Source of the DNA: a bacterium
Lineage (GTDB): Bacteria; Patescibacteriota; Minisyncoccia; UBA6257; Colwellbacteraceae
Assembly (NCBI GenBank): GCA_021811305.1
Contig: JAJZPD010000019.1
Coordinates: 1 to 12,326 of the forward strand
Direction: 5' to 3'
DNA length: 12,326 nt
The notes under the pieces were generated by a model. The model was given only the letters and a program-made list of their open reading frames with translations, searched no databases and had not been told where the DNA came from. A program made the position numbers and the translations under genes. Shown here one piece after another: positions 1-6,651 of this stretch (within the stretch, counting starts at the first letter, position 1; each line of letters opens with the position of its first letter).

Positions 1-1052
1 GACCCGATCTTGGTCGACAGCTTCAGTTCCGTTCTGAATAATTCGGCGATCCCCGGCAGCTTGGCGCCGCTTCCGACGAGAACCGCACCCCCAGGAAGGT
101 GCCCGGCTTTACCGAGCAATTTTAATTCATTATTAACAAGTTCACAAATCTCCGAAAGCCGCGATTCAATGACCTCGGCCACGAACTTCCGCGAGGGCGA
201 GCCTTTTAGGGTATCGTCCAGTTCGCTCAAATCAATAGTCTCCTTGGCCGGGATGTCGTGCGACAAGGCGAAGCCGTAGCTCAACTTCAGTCTTTCCGCT
301 ACCTCGGCCGGGATCTTCAAAGCCACCGCCAGGTCGCTAGTGATATGGCCCGCTCCGACTCCCAAAACCTTCGTGTGCACCAACTTGTTCTCTTCGTAGA
401 CGGCTAGGCCGGTGGTGTTGTATCCGATGTCGATAAGGATCACTCCCAGCTCGCGCTGGCTCTTGCTTAATACCGCCAAAGAGGCGGCCAGCGGATTCAA
501 TATAAGCGCCGAAACACTGCCTTTGTTCATTTCGACGCAGCGGATAAGATTCTTCACCGCCGGCTCGAAAGCCTCGACTAGGAGGCTCACCACCTCTAAT
601 CTCGCGCCGACCATTCCGAGCGGCTCGGCGATGTCGCCGACGCCATCAACCACGAACTCCTTAGTGATGGTATGCAAAATCATCCGGTTCGAGGCGATAT
701 TGACCGCCTCGGAAGCCTGGATAACGCGGCTGATGTCGTCCTTGTATATCTCGGAGTTCGCGCGGGAAACGGCGATGATGCCGCGGGAAAGCTGCGTCTT
801 AACGTCGGTGCCGTTCACTCCGAGGTAGATATTGCGCAAAGCCGGACGCGAAATCTTGGCGATTTCCTCAAAAACTTCGTGAAGGGTCCCGACGACTTCG
901 TCCGGCTCGACCACTACGCCGCGGCGCAGGCCTTTCGACTTGCGCGTCACATTGCACTTGACGATCATCTGCCCCTGGGGAGTCGGTTCAACCACCACCG
1001 CCCGCACCGTGTCTGAACCGACATCTAATCCTAAAATTGATATTTGCGCCAT
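1..1052 (-). CDS. ftsA: Cell division protein FtsA (3' end cut by window edge)
   Basis: Actin-like ATPase that tethers FtsZ to the cytoplasmic membrane and recruits the divisome. I translated it by hand: 350 complete codons are present and the reading frame leaves the window open. It starts MAQISILGLDVGSDTVRAVV, with phosphate-1 motif GLDVGS around residues 8-13. The FtsA-specific 1C region follows (about 85-160), ending in PLGMVGARLEV (144-154), where known FtsAs read PLGMxGxRLE. Phosphate-2 is VILIDIGYNTTG (204-215) and the adenosine motif is AVLVGSGAKLPGI (323-335). FtsA is usually about 400-420 residues, so the missing part should hold the last helices and the C-terminal membrane-targeting amphipathic helix. 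The start lies three bases after the ybeY stop, so the gene is probably the tail of the lepB-hisS-HIT-rpsU-ybeY operon; ftsZ would be expected next, outside the window. PilM is the main alternative actin-fold family, but the 1C-region match favours FtsA. Confidence 0.93.
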   Translation of the reverse strand, partial: MAQISILGLDVGSDTVRAVVVEPTPQGQMIVKCNVTRKSKGLRRGVVVEPDEVVGTLHEVFEEIAKISRPALRNIYLGVNGTDVKTQLSRGIIAVSRANSEIYKDDISRVIQASEAVNIASNRMILHTITKEFVVDGVGDIAEPLGMVGARLEVVSLLVEAFEPAVKNLIRCVEMNKGSVSALILNPLAASLAVLSKSQRELGVILIDIGYNTTGLAVYEENKLVHTKVLGVGAGHITSDLAVALKIPAEVAERLKLSYGFALSHDIPAKETIDLSELDDTLKGSPSRKFVAEVIESRLSEICELVNNELKLLGKAGHLPGGAVLVGSGAKLPGIAELFRTELKLSTKIG

Positions 1053-1055
1053 GCT

Positions 1056-1442
1056 TTAAAAGCCCAAACTTGAAGCGATAGATTTCTCAAGTTTTTGCAT
1101 TCTGATTTTATCACTTATTTTTTCATGATCAAAGCCCAGAAGGTGCAACAAGCCGTGAATCAGCATCACTCGCCAATCCTCCCCTTCCTTTTTAATGTAT
1201 CCCATATTGAGGTAAATCTCCCCCAGATAAGCGGTTTCCGTTTTTAAGTCGGGGCGCGGGAAGTTCTTTGGAGCGGAAAAAGACAAGACGTTAGTCGTCT
1301 TGTCCTTTCCGCGGTAAACGCGATTAAGGCGACGCATAACTGCGTCGCCTATAAAAAAAATGTCGATTGCCGACCGTTCGCGGCCCAGCAGTTTGAGAGC
1401 CTTCTTCAGTAAGCGCCGTGCCTCTTCCTCTCTCGCCCGCAT
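1056..1442 (-). CDS. ybeY: Endoribonuclease YbeY (rRNA maturation factor)
   Basis: Zinc-dependent single-strand endoribonuclease involved in 16S rRNA 3'-end maturation and late 30S quality control in the cytoplasm. The diagnostic zinc site is present as HGLLHLLGFDH at residues 96-106, giving H96, H100 and H106. The upstream family segment LNRVYRGKDKTTNVLSF (39-55) matches the usual LN..YR..D..TDVLSFP block, here with N in place of the common D. At 128 residues it is shorter than the typical 150 or so, mainly because of a trimmed N-terminus and a short C-terminal tail. The ATG lies 17 bases after the rpsU stop, and I see no earlier in-frame start. It sits between rpsU and ftsA in a compact operon, which suits a ribosome-assembly role. 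No Shine-Dalgarno sequence precedes it. Confidence 0.95.
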   Translation of the reverse strand: MRAREEEARRLLKKALKLLGRERSAIDIFFIGDAVMRRLNRVYRGKDKTTNVLSFSAPKNFPRPDLKTETAYLGEIYLNMGYIKKEGEDWRVMLIHGLLHLLGFDHEKISDKIRMQKLEKSIASSLGF

Positions 1443-1459
1443 CGACTTGGTTATAAAGT

Positions 1460-1678
1460 TTAAGCTTTGCCCAACCTTTTAGTCTTGCCCATCTCTTCGG
1501 ACTTCCCTACGCGATGGATGGCGGATAATCGCCTCTTGTTGCGGTTCGGCTGGCGGTCGGAAAAGCGCCTCTTCTTAGCCTCTAAAAGCACTCCGCTCTG
1601 CCGGACTTTTTTAGTAAAGCGATAAACCAAGCTCGAGGCCTGTTCTCCTTCTTTTCGTCGCACTATGACTGTTGGCAT
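1460..1678 (-). CDS. rpsU: 30S ribosomal protein bS21
   Basis: Small basic protein of the 30S platform that contacts the region of the 16S rRNA 3' end and helps initiation. The 72-residue chain opens MPTVIVRRKEGEQASSLVYR, the typical bS21 N-terminus with its (V/I)x(V/L)..(N/K)E pattern. It continues with FTKKVRQSGVLLEAKKRRF (21-39), matching the family core F.R.V..SG.L.E.R.R..F, and ends in a lysine/arginine-rich tail. The length is normal for the family. It begins five bases after the HIT-gene stop and is followed 17 bases later by ybeY. The upstream bases are A/T-only (AATTAATAAAT) with no Shine-Dalgarno motif, so translation is probably coupled to the gene before it or uses an AT-rich leader. 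Confidence 0.94.
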   Translation of the reverse strand: MPTVIVRRKEGEQASSLVYRFTKKVRQSGVLLEAKKRRFSDRQPNRNKRRLSAIHRVGKSEEMGKTKRLGKA

Positions 1679-1683
1679 ATTTA

Positions 1684-2100
1684 TTAATTCTGTTTGCCTA
1701 AAATTTTCGACCTTATCTCTTCCAACGACTCCTGGGGAGGATTATTGACCACTGAGTGGATCGATCCTCCGCCGTCTCGGTCGTAACGCGGTATGACGTG
1801 GACGTGGAGATGGTCTATCTCCTGGCCACTAACTTTACCATGGTTGATACCTATTGTAAAACCGCGGGGCCGCAGCGTTTTTTGCAGCAGCTCGGTAACT
1901 TTTTTGACGGCGACGAACAGCGGCCCGACTTCCGCTTCCGGCAAATCGATTATGTTTTCATAGTGCTTTTTCGGAATGATCATAGCGTGCCCTGGAGAGC
2001 GCGGATGAATATCGAGAAAAGCCACGGTTGCCTCGTCTTCGTAGAAGACGGCTGCGGACAGCTCTTTGGCCGCTATACGGCAAAAAAGGCAATCTTTCAT
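1684..2100 (-). CDS. HIT-family nucleotide-binding hydrolase (HinT-like)
   Basis: Histidine-triad protein of the HinT/protein kinase C-interacting group: a small cytoplasmic dimer that hydrolyses nucleoside phosphoramidates and aminoacyl-adenylates. The catalytic triad motif is HLHVHVI, residues 97-103, with H97, H99 and H101. The N-terminal C4-x2-C7 pair (DCLFCRI) is a common zinc-binding element of this group, and DIHPRSPGHAMIIPKKH (30-46) is the standard substrate-pocket strand and turn. At 138 residues it is a full-length member. The ATG overlaps the hisS TGA by four bases, a strong sign of translational coupling. Pairing with histidyl-tRNA synthetase is suggestive because HinT enzymes can clear aminoacyl-AMP, but a functional link is inference. 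The exact substrate cannot be read from sequence. Confidence 0.93.
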   Translation of the reverse strand: MKDCLFCRIAAKELSAAVFYEDEATVAFLDIHPRSPGHAMIIPKKHYENIIDLPEAEVGPLFVAVKKVTELLQKTLRPRGFTIGINHGKVSGQEIDHLHVHVIPRYDRDGGGSIHSVVNNPPQESLEEIRSKILGKQN

Positions 2101-3398
2101 TTTAGGCGCTTCTTCACCTCTTCAATGACCTTGCTTAAAGGCACGACCTCCTGCACCCCGCTTTCCATGTCTCGGATGATAATGCTATCCTCGTAGCTCT
2201 CTTTTTGGCCGAAAATCAGGGTCAGCGGAGCATTGTTCTTGGCAGCCAGCTCCATCTGCGAAGAGAGTGATTCTTTGCTAAGCTCGTTGACTAGGGGAAT
2301 GCCCGCGCGGCGGAACTCCTCGACTAATGACAAGCTTTTCTTTTTAGAAACTTCTCCGACGTGAATCAGATAAACTTTGCCTTTAATCTTGCCAGCCGGA
2401 ACAATTCCCTTATTCCTCAGCACCTCCATTATGCGCTCAATGCCGGCAGCCCCTCCTACGGCCGGAGTCGGGCGCCCGCCAATCATCTCGGCCAAATAAT
2501 CGTACCTTCCGCCGGAAGCCAGGGCGGCGTCCTCTCCCTCAACGAAGGTTTCGAAGACGGTGCGGCTGTAATAATCCAATCCGCGGACCAAACGCGGGTT
2601 CAAAACGTAAGGCACCCGCGCCTCGTCCAGGTACTCGAGGACCTGGCGGAAGTGCTGCCGACAGTTCTGGCAAAGATTGTCGAGTATGCTCGGCGCCCCT
2701 TCTTTCAAAGGCTGGCACTTCGGATTCTTGCAATCCAAAAGGCGGAGAGGGTTGGTTTCAAGCCGCACCCGACAATCTTCGCAAACATCCTGCTTGCGAT
2801 AGTACTCGGTCAGCTTCTTGCGGTAGGCGGGTCGGCAGGTTTTACAACCGATGCTGTTCACCTCGATCGACACACCTTTGACCTTCAGCTCGTCGAGCAG
2901 GCGGTAAAAACCGATGATGACTTCGGCATCGAAAACGGGATCGGCGCTGCCGAGAACCTCCAGGCCGAACTGGGTGAATTGGCGGTAGCGCATTGACTGC
3001 GGGTTTTCGTGGCGGAAAACCGGGCCGGTATACCATAGGCGCCGCGGCTGCGGCAGGTGGCTCATCCCGTGCTGGATGTAGCTGCGCATCACCGGCGCGG
3101 TGTATTCGGGGCGCAGAGCCAGGCGGTCCCCGCCTTTAGTGGAAAAGACATACATCTCTTTCTCGACGATGTCCGTCCCCAAACCCACGCCGCGGGCAAA
3201 CAAATCAGCCTGTTCCATGATCGGCGTGTCTATCCTAGAAAAGTTATAAAACTCTCCGATGCTCTTGGCCGCGCCAACCACCTTATCGAAGAGAGGCCAT
3301 TCATCCGGCAGGATGTCGCGCATGCCTTTCGGCGTTTGGAAAGAGGTAAGCGCCTCCTTGCCAGAGGTTTTTTTCTTTTCCTTATCAGCTGGTGGCAT
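2097..3398 (-). CDS. hisS: Histidyl-tRNA synthetase
   Basis: Class II aminoacyl-tRNA synthetase charging tRNA-His with histidine in the cytoplasm. The 433-residue protein begins its family core at TPKGMRDILPDEW (22-34). Motif 2 spans about 122-150 (WYTGPVFRHENPQSMRYRQF). The histidine-specific motifs are LVRGLDYYSRTVFE (270-283) and ALASGGRYDYL (292-302), and motif 3 is PAVGGAAGIERIM (312-324). The C-terminal anticodon-binding domain starts near 340. An inserted region (about 180-250) carries four cysteine pairs, CKTC, CEDC, CKNPKC and CQNC; similar Cys-rich insertions are known in one bacterial HisRS lineage and may bind metal. A lysine-rich N-terminal extension of about 20 residues precedes the core. 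The ATG overlaps the lepB stop by 14 bases, and no other start lies between it and the core, so this start is preferred. Confidence 0.96.
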   Translation of the reverse strand: MPPADKEKKKTSGKEALTSFQTPKGMRDILPDEWPLFDKVVGAAKSIGEFYNFSRIDTPIMEQADLFARGVGLGTDIVEKEMYVFSTKGGDRLALRPEYTAPVMRSYIQHGMSHLPQPRRLWYTGPVFRHENPQSMRYRQFTQFGLEVLGSADPVFDAEVIIGFYRLLDELKVKGVSIEVNSIGCKTCRPAYRKKLTEYYRKQDVCEDCRVRLETNPLRLLDCKNPKCQPLKEGAPSILDNLCQNCRQHFRQVLEYLDEARVPYVLNPRLVRGLDYYSRTVFETFVEGEDAALASGGRYDYLAEMIGGRPTPAVGGAAGIERIMEVLRNKGIVPAGKIKGKVYLIHVGEVSKKKSLSLVEEFRRAGIPLVNELSKESLSSQMELAAKNNAPLTLIFGQKESYEDSIIIRDMESGVQEVVPLSKVIEEVKKRLK

Positions 3399-3927
3399 AA
3401 GAGTAATTGAAGAACTTAAGCTCGCCTAACGGCCAAAACCGCAAACGCACTACGCCGACGATCAAGTTTCGATCCACCGGCCCCCAGTAGCGGGAGTCGT
3501 AGCTCAAGATCCGGTTGTCTCCCATAACGAAATATTGGGCCGGGTTCTTCTTCAGCACCACGGTTTCGTTGCCGGGAGTCGGCAGTCCCGGCGGCAGATA
3601 GCTCTCGTGCAAAAGCTTGCCGTTCACATAAACCTGGTTGTTTTCTATGGTTACCGTATCGCCGGGCAAGCCGATGATGCGCTTAATATAGTACTCCTTC
3701 ACGTCCTGAGGATTATGGAAGACGATAACCTGCCCCCGCTCAGGATTCTGGAAGCGGTAAGTAAGCTCGTCTACCAGGAGATAGTCTCCGTTCTGGAAGT
3801 TCGGCTGCATGCTCACGCCCTCGACTTTGAACGGCTGGGCGACAAACTCGTAGATTAAAAGAATGGAAACAAAAGCAACGATTAAGGTTTCTAAAACCTC
3901 CCAGACGTCTAATAAATATTTTTTCAC
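3385..3927 (-). CDS. lepB: Signal peptidase I
   Basis: Membrane-bound serine/lysine protease that removes Sec and Tat signal peptides on the outer face of the cytoplasmic membrane. One transmembrane helix spans about residues 12-31 (LETLIVAFVSILLIYEFVAQ). Catalytic Ser39 lies in VEGVSMQPN and general base Lys82 in YYIKRIIGLPGD; the box GDNRILSYDSRYWGPV (136-151) matches the family GDNR..S.DSR.WG block. At 180 residues this is a compact Gram-positive-like form. The start is GTG: an in-frame TAA lies immediately before it, so no longer form is possible. It appears to be the first gene of the lepB-hisS-HIT-rpsU-ybeY-ftsA operon. Its predicted clients include the secreted repeat protein at 6652-7605; that link is inference. 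Prepilins need a different peptidase (PilD), which is not in this window. Confidence 0.95.
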   Translation of the reverse strand: MKKYLLDVWEVLETLIVAFVSILLIYEFVAQPFKVEGVSMQPNFQNGDYLLVDELTYRFQNPERGQVIVFHNPQDVKEYYIKRIIGLPGDTVTIENNQVYVNGKLLHESYLPPGLPTPGNETVVLKKNPAQYFVMGDNRILSYDSRYWGPVDRNLIVGVVRLRFWPLGELKFFNYSYATS

Positions 3928-3944
3928 TTAATTTAAGCAGTTTT

Positions 3945-3963
3945 CGGGAGATAGGTTCTCCCG
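3945..3963 (+). terminator. Hairpin followed by T-run; terminator-like on plus strand, or lepB leader hairpin
   Basis: A perfect 7-bp stem, CGGGAGA (3945-3951) with TCTCCCG (3957-3963), encloses a 5-base loop TAGGT and is followed by TTTATTTTT on the plus strand. This is the shape of a Rho-independent terminator. No plus-strand gene lies upstream for it to terminate, so it may block antisense transcription out of lepB. Read on the minus strand, the same hairpin would sit about 18 bases ahead of the lepB GTG, where it could fold in the 5' leader. The structure is certain as sequence; its function is not. Confidence 0.5.
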
Positions 3964-4036
3964 TTTATTTTTCAATTTTGACTAGAATCGGCAGATAAAC
4001 AACTATTACTCACCGGATTTTAATATAATCCACCTG

Positions 4037-4168
4037 AAGGGGCAAGGGGTGAACCGAAAGCGCAAAGCGAAAAACTAAAAGCGAAAAATAACGACTAGTC
4101 GTCGGATGTAGGTTCTTTTGCCTTTTGCGCTTTTAATTTTGCGCTCTTAGTTGACCTCATTGACCCTT
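4037..4168. repeat. Long imperfect palindrome, repeat copy A
   Basis: The outer arms pair AAGGGGCAAGGGGTGAAC (4037-4054) with GTTGACCTCATTGACCCTT (4150-4168) with only a few mismatches and one gap. Inside them, an A-rich arm (4057-4090; words AAAGCGCAAAGCG, CTAAAAGCG) faces a T-rich arm (4113-4149; words CTTTTGCCTTTTGCGC, TTTTGCGCTCTTAG). A perfect 12-base palindrome ACGACTAGTCGT (4091-4102) lies near the apex. Positions 4113-4145 match 8380-8412 of copy B at 31 of 33 bases, and 4137-4151 is identical to 8639-8653 of copy C. It lies between divergent genes, just ahead of pth. Confidence 0.8.
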
Positions 4169-4187
4169 AATTCTAAGCTAAGACTAA

Positions 4188-4712
4188 ATGCGCTGGAAAA
4201 TGGTGATCGGCCTGGGCAATCCAGGCAAAGAATATGCAGCGACCTACCACAACTTGGGATACGCGGCCGCGGACATGTTGGCGAGAGGCGAGAAGTTCCT
4301 CCGTCACGGAAATTTTGAATACTGCCGTTTAGGCAAAGTGCTCATCGTAAAGCCGCTCACTTTTATGAACGAATCCGGCCTAGCGGTCAGCGCGGCTGCG
4401 TCTTTTTTTAAGGTAAAGCCGGAAGAAATTCTGGTCATCCACGACGACTCCGATATTATTTTAGGAAACTACAAACTGGCCTGCGGGCGGGGAGCGGCTG
4501 GGCACAACGGAGTGAAGTCGGTCATATCCGAACTGGGCACCGACCAGTTCTGCCGCTTGCGTCTCGGAATACGGAAAGAAAGTTTGCGCGTCAAAGCCGG
4601 TGGATTCGTTTTAAATAAGATAAGAAAAGAAGAGAGGGCTCCTTTAGAAAACGCGATCAAAAACGGTTTAGCAGAGGCGGAGGTTACTGCCCCGACAAGT
4701 TCTGTAGATTGA
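4188..4712 (+). CDS. pth: Peptidyl-tRNA hydrolase
   Basis: Releases tRNA from peptidyl-tRNAs that drop off stalled ribosomes. The opening motif is VIGLGNPGKEYAATYHN (6-22), giving N11 and catalytic H21; the usual TRHN reads TYHN here. It is followed by PLTFMNESG (56-64, N61), HDDSDIILG (85-93, D86 equivalent to E. coli D93) and AAGHNGVKSV (103-112, N107), so all key residues of the bacterial Pth active site are present. Its 174 residues are about 15-20 fewer than usual, with the C-terminal tail shortened. It is the only plus-strand gene seen, and its last 29 bases overlap the 3' end of the PilM-PilN gene on the other strand. The upstream sequence lacks a Shine-Dalgarno motif and carries repeat copy A. 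Confidence 0.94.
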   Translation: MRWKMVIGLGNPGKEYAATYHNLGYAAADMLARGEKFLRHGNFEYCRLGKVLIVKPLTFMNESGLAVSAAASFFKVKPEEILVIHDDSDIILGNYKLACGRGAAGHNGVKSVISELGTDQFCRLRLGIRKESLRVKAGGFVLNKIRKEERAPLENAIKNGLAEAEVTAPTSSVD

Positions 4713-6186
4713 AATTGATGGTGAAAGAAACTTGCCCGTCGCTAGTCGGAACGATGCTGGAGAAAGGCAGGTCGAGGCCGGAAAGCTGCGACAAGCCGGC
4801 CAAGTCGTCTTTGAAGGAGACCGTCGCCGCCTGGCTGGGAGCCGTGCCGGTGACGACTCCGGGCTGCCCTACTCCCTGGAAAGAAACGCGCTGAAGCTGA
4901 ATCGAGAGCCCGCTGGCCAGCTGGCCTATCTTGCTTAAAAGCGGCGAGTAATTGGCTATCAAGCTTTTCGCCTGCTGGTTAGCCGCGACCAAACCGTTGA
5001 AGTTCTGAGCTTGGGAAACGAGACTGTTTAGCGACTGCGAAACTATCTCGCGGTTAGCCTGGCTTATCCCCGCAGTGGTGCTGGCCGCCAGCCGATCGAC
5101 GAAAATGTTGGCGCCGATGAAAAGCAATAGAACAAAGCTTAATACAACAGTAACGATATTACGCCAGGTAACGGCGAATTGAATGACCTTGTGCTCGCGA
5201 AACAGTTCGTAGCCGCTCGGCCCGCTTAAGTCTATCTCGATATCCTGCTCCTTCCTGACTAAGCCGCGCTCGGCCGCTCCGAGAAGAACGTTGGCCTCCG
5301 CCGGCGTTAGGCTCTTTAGATTCAGTCCCGGAAAACCCTGGTTTATCCCCTGGGCCATCTTTTCTCCGAGTTGGCCGGTTACGAGAATGACGTTTGTAAT
5401 GCGCGCGCCATCGCGGCCGGCATAAAAATTGATCATCTGCTGCAGACCGAGATTGATCGCACTGACCATCGCTTCGGCGGTCAGACCATCGGCGGCTGCG
5501 GCCCACGGAAAAAAATATTCGAAATATAGGCTGCCGCTCTCCGTAATCATCATGTTGACTCCGCTTGCTGAGGGCTGGATAACAATTTGCGGATCGCTCA
5601 AACTTAGGTATCCCCCGATGCGCAAACAGCGGATCAAACTTAAACTGGCGAATTCAACAGTGGCGATCCCGAAATTAGCCTCTCTCAAAACTTCGGCCAG
5701 CTCGTCGATGGCCGTCTTCTGAATGAACGCTCCCAAAAATTTTGCCTTGCCGGCGTCGGAAATCCCCTCGCCTATCCTTTGCCAGCCGGAGTAAGCCTGA
5801 TCGAAATCAATCGGAGAGATCATCCGCAAATTCAGGTCAGCCGCATCCTTCAGATCCTCGTGAGCGAAAGCCGGAACTTCGAAGGATTGCATATAAACGC
5901 CGAAATTGGGAATGGAGAGAACGACATTGATAATGTCTTCATCCGCGCGAATCTGCTTGCGCAGCTCTTTCAGAGCCGCCACCAGGTTGGCGCGATCCCT
6001 TACTTTTCCTTGTTCGACTATGCCAGGCGGCAAGCGCAGCAAGGCCTGGCTCTTCGGAGCTCCGACCTGCTTGGGACTGAGCTCGAGATAACGCAGCGAA
6101 TAGTCGTCGATAACCAGGCCGGCGATCGACGGCGAAGGAACTAATAGGTTCTCTATTTTCTTTAAGAGCGTTTGAATTTTAGACAT
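4684..6186 (-). CDS. PilM-PilN fusion, type IV pilus inner-membrane alignment protein
   Basis: The 500-residue protein has two parts. Residues 1-320 resemble PilM, the cytoplasmic actin-fold protein linking the pilus motor to the envelope complex: GLVIDDYSLRYLEL (23-36) sits where PilM has its GxDIGxxxIKxVEL nucleotide motif, followed by a conserved-looking VVLSIPNFGVYMQSFEVP segment (88-105) and VILVTGQ (266-272). Residues 329-500 resemble PilN: a short cytoplasmic stretch, one transmembrane helix at about 344-363, a helical region to about 435, and a small C-terminal alpha/beta domain. PilM and PilN are separate proteins in well-studied systems, so one polypeptide would fix their 1:1 interaction. 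The phosphate motif has lost its usual glycines, so ATP binding is doubtful. The start lies eight bases after the PilX-like gene's stop. Assignment of the C-terminal half to PilN is by architecture rather than a signature motif. Confidence 0.8.
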   Translation of the reverse strand: MSKIQTLLKKIENLLVPSPSIAGLVIDDYSLRYLELSPKQVGAPKSQALLRLPPGIVEQGKVRDRANLVAALKELRKQIRADEDIINVVLSIPNFGVYMQSFEVPAFAHEDLKDAADLNLRMISPIDFDQAYSGWQRIGEGISDAGKAKFLGAFIQKTAIDELAEVLREANFGIATVEFASLSLIRCLRIGGYLSLSDPQIVIQPSASGVNMMITESGSLYFEYFFPWAAAADGLTAEAMVSAINLGLQQMINFYAGRDGARITNVILVTGQLGEKMAQGINQGFPGLNLKSLTPAEANVLLGAAERGLVRKEQDIEIDLSGPSGYELFREHKVIQFAVTWRNIVTVVLSFVLLLFIGANIFVDRLAASTTAGISQANREIVSQSLNSLVSQAQNFNGLVAANQQAKSLIANYSPLLSKIGQLASGLSIQLQRVSFQGVGQPGVVTGTAPSQAATVSFKDDLAGLSQLSGLDLPFSSIVPTSDGQVSFTINFNLQNLSGQ

Positions 6187-6194
6187 TAATCTAA

Positions 6195-6647
6195 CTAAAG
6201 CGGCACCTGGCCAAATGAACGAATGTTGACCAATCCGGTAGCGGTATCGACTCCAAGGACGGCTTGTATTTCGCTCTGCCTTCCTCCGGAGTTGCCGATG
6301 GAATCGATCGTTACGATGCCGCTGTTATTGGTAATCGTAACCTGCGCCGTCGTTTGATAATCGATATTCAAAGTATAACTGCTCGGACAGGTATTAGAAA
6401 GGATGCAGCCTCGCTGTACCTGAGTTATGGCGTCGTTGGCGCCGGTTTCGGCCGCCGCCAACGCCTTTCCGCCAAGGCGCGCTCCCAAGATAGTGTTATT
6501 CAAAGCCACGGCGATGATCGAACCGACCACCGCGATAACCACCAATATCCCCGAAATAAGAAGTATCACCGGCAAGCTGGCTTGCCCTGAATCAGGCCGA
6601 AAATCCGGAAAAAAGCGGCAGCATTTTTTAGAAGAAAAGCTGCTCAT
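6195..6647 (-). CDS. PilX/GspK-like minor prepilin
   Basis: A 150-residue protein with a class III prepilin-type N-terminus: a basic leader of 21 residues ending in DSG, then QASLPVILLISGILVVIAVV (22-41) as the hydrophobic helix. Cleavage is expected after G21. The +5 position, normally glutamate, is proline (P26); absence of E5 is a known trait of GspK-type tip pseudopilins. After the helix, GGKALAAAETGANDAI (59-74) matches the PilX/GspK pattern of ALxxAExGxxxAI. The remaining region is a small beta-rich domain with a likely C81-C87 disulphide. It lies four bases after the repeat-protein gene and eight before the PilM-PilN gene. Homologues with the same GQASLP leader are, to my knowledge, common in Patescibacteria. 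Its exact role in the pilus is unproven. Confidence 0.72.
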   Translation of the reverse strand: MSSFSSKKCCRFFPDFRPDSGQASLPVILLISGILVVIAVVGSIIAVALNNTILGARLGGKALAAAETGANDAITQVQRGCILSNTCPSSYTLNIDYQTTAQVTITNNSGIVTIDSIGNSGGRQSEIQAVLGVDTATGLVNIRSFGQVPL

Positions 6648-6651
6648 GCGC

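Larger units (their letters stand above)
3928..4187. promoter_or_regulatory. Divergent intergenic region between lepB and pth
   Basis: This 260-base gap separates the divergently transcribed lepB (minus) and pth (plus), so promoters for both should lie here. The clearest -10-like element is TATAAT at 4024-4029 on the plus strand, in the AT-rich stretch TTTTAATATAAT; its complement also reads as a plausible minus-strand -10. I found no good -35 hexamer at standard spacing for either direction, so promoter placement is tentative. The part next to lepB holds a short GC-rich hairpin (3945-3963), and the part next to pth is filled by a long imperfect palindrome (4037-4168). I see no coding potential or tRNA. 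Confidence 0.35.

Noticed and set aside
412..1016. Overlapping plus-strand open frames opposite the 1-1052 gene.
   Set aside because: The minus strand encodes an unmistakable FtsA across the same bases, so these are antisense shadows.
2361..2996. A 211-codon open frame on the plus strand, opposite hisS.
   Set aside because: It lies wholly antisense to a clear histidyl-tRNA synthetase and its translation shows no recognisable domain; it is a shadow of GC-biased codon positions.
3340..3360. A strong AAGGAGG sequence on the minus strand within the start of hisS, suggesting a downstream start.
   Set aside because: No ATG, GTG or TTG in frame follows at usable distance before the conserved TPKGMRDILP core, so it is treated as chance coding sequence.
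4037..4168. A tRNA or structured RNA gene ahead of pth.
   Set aside because: The fold is a single long imperfect hairpin of repeat words shared with other gaps; no tRNA arms, TTC loop or CCA end can be placed.
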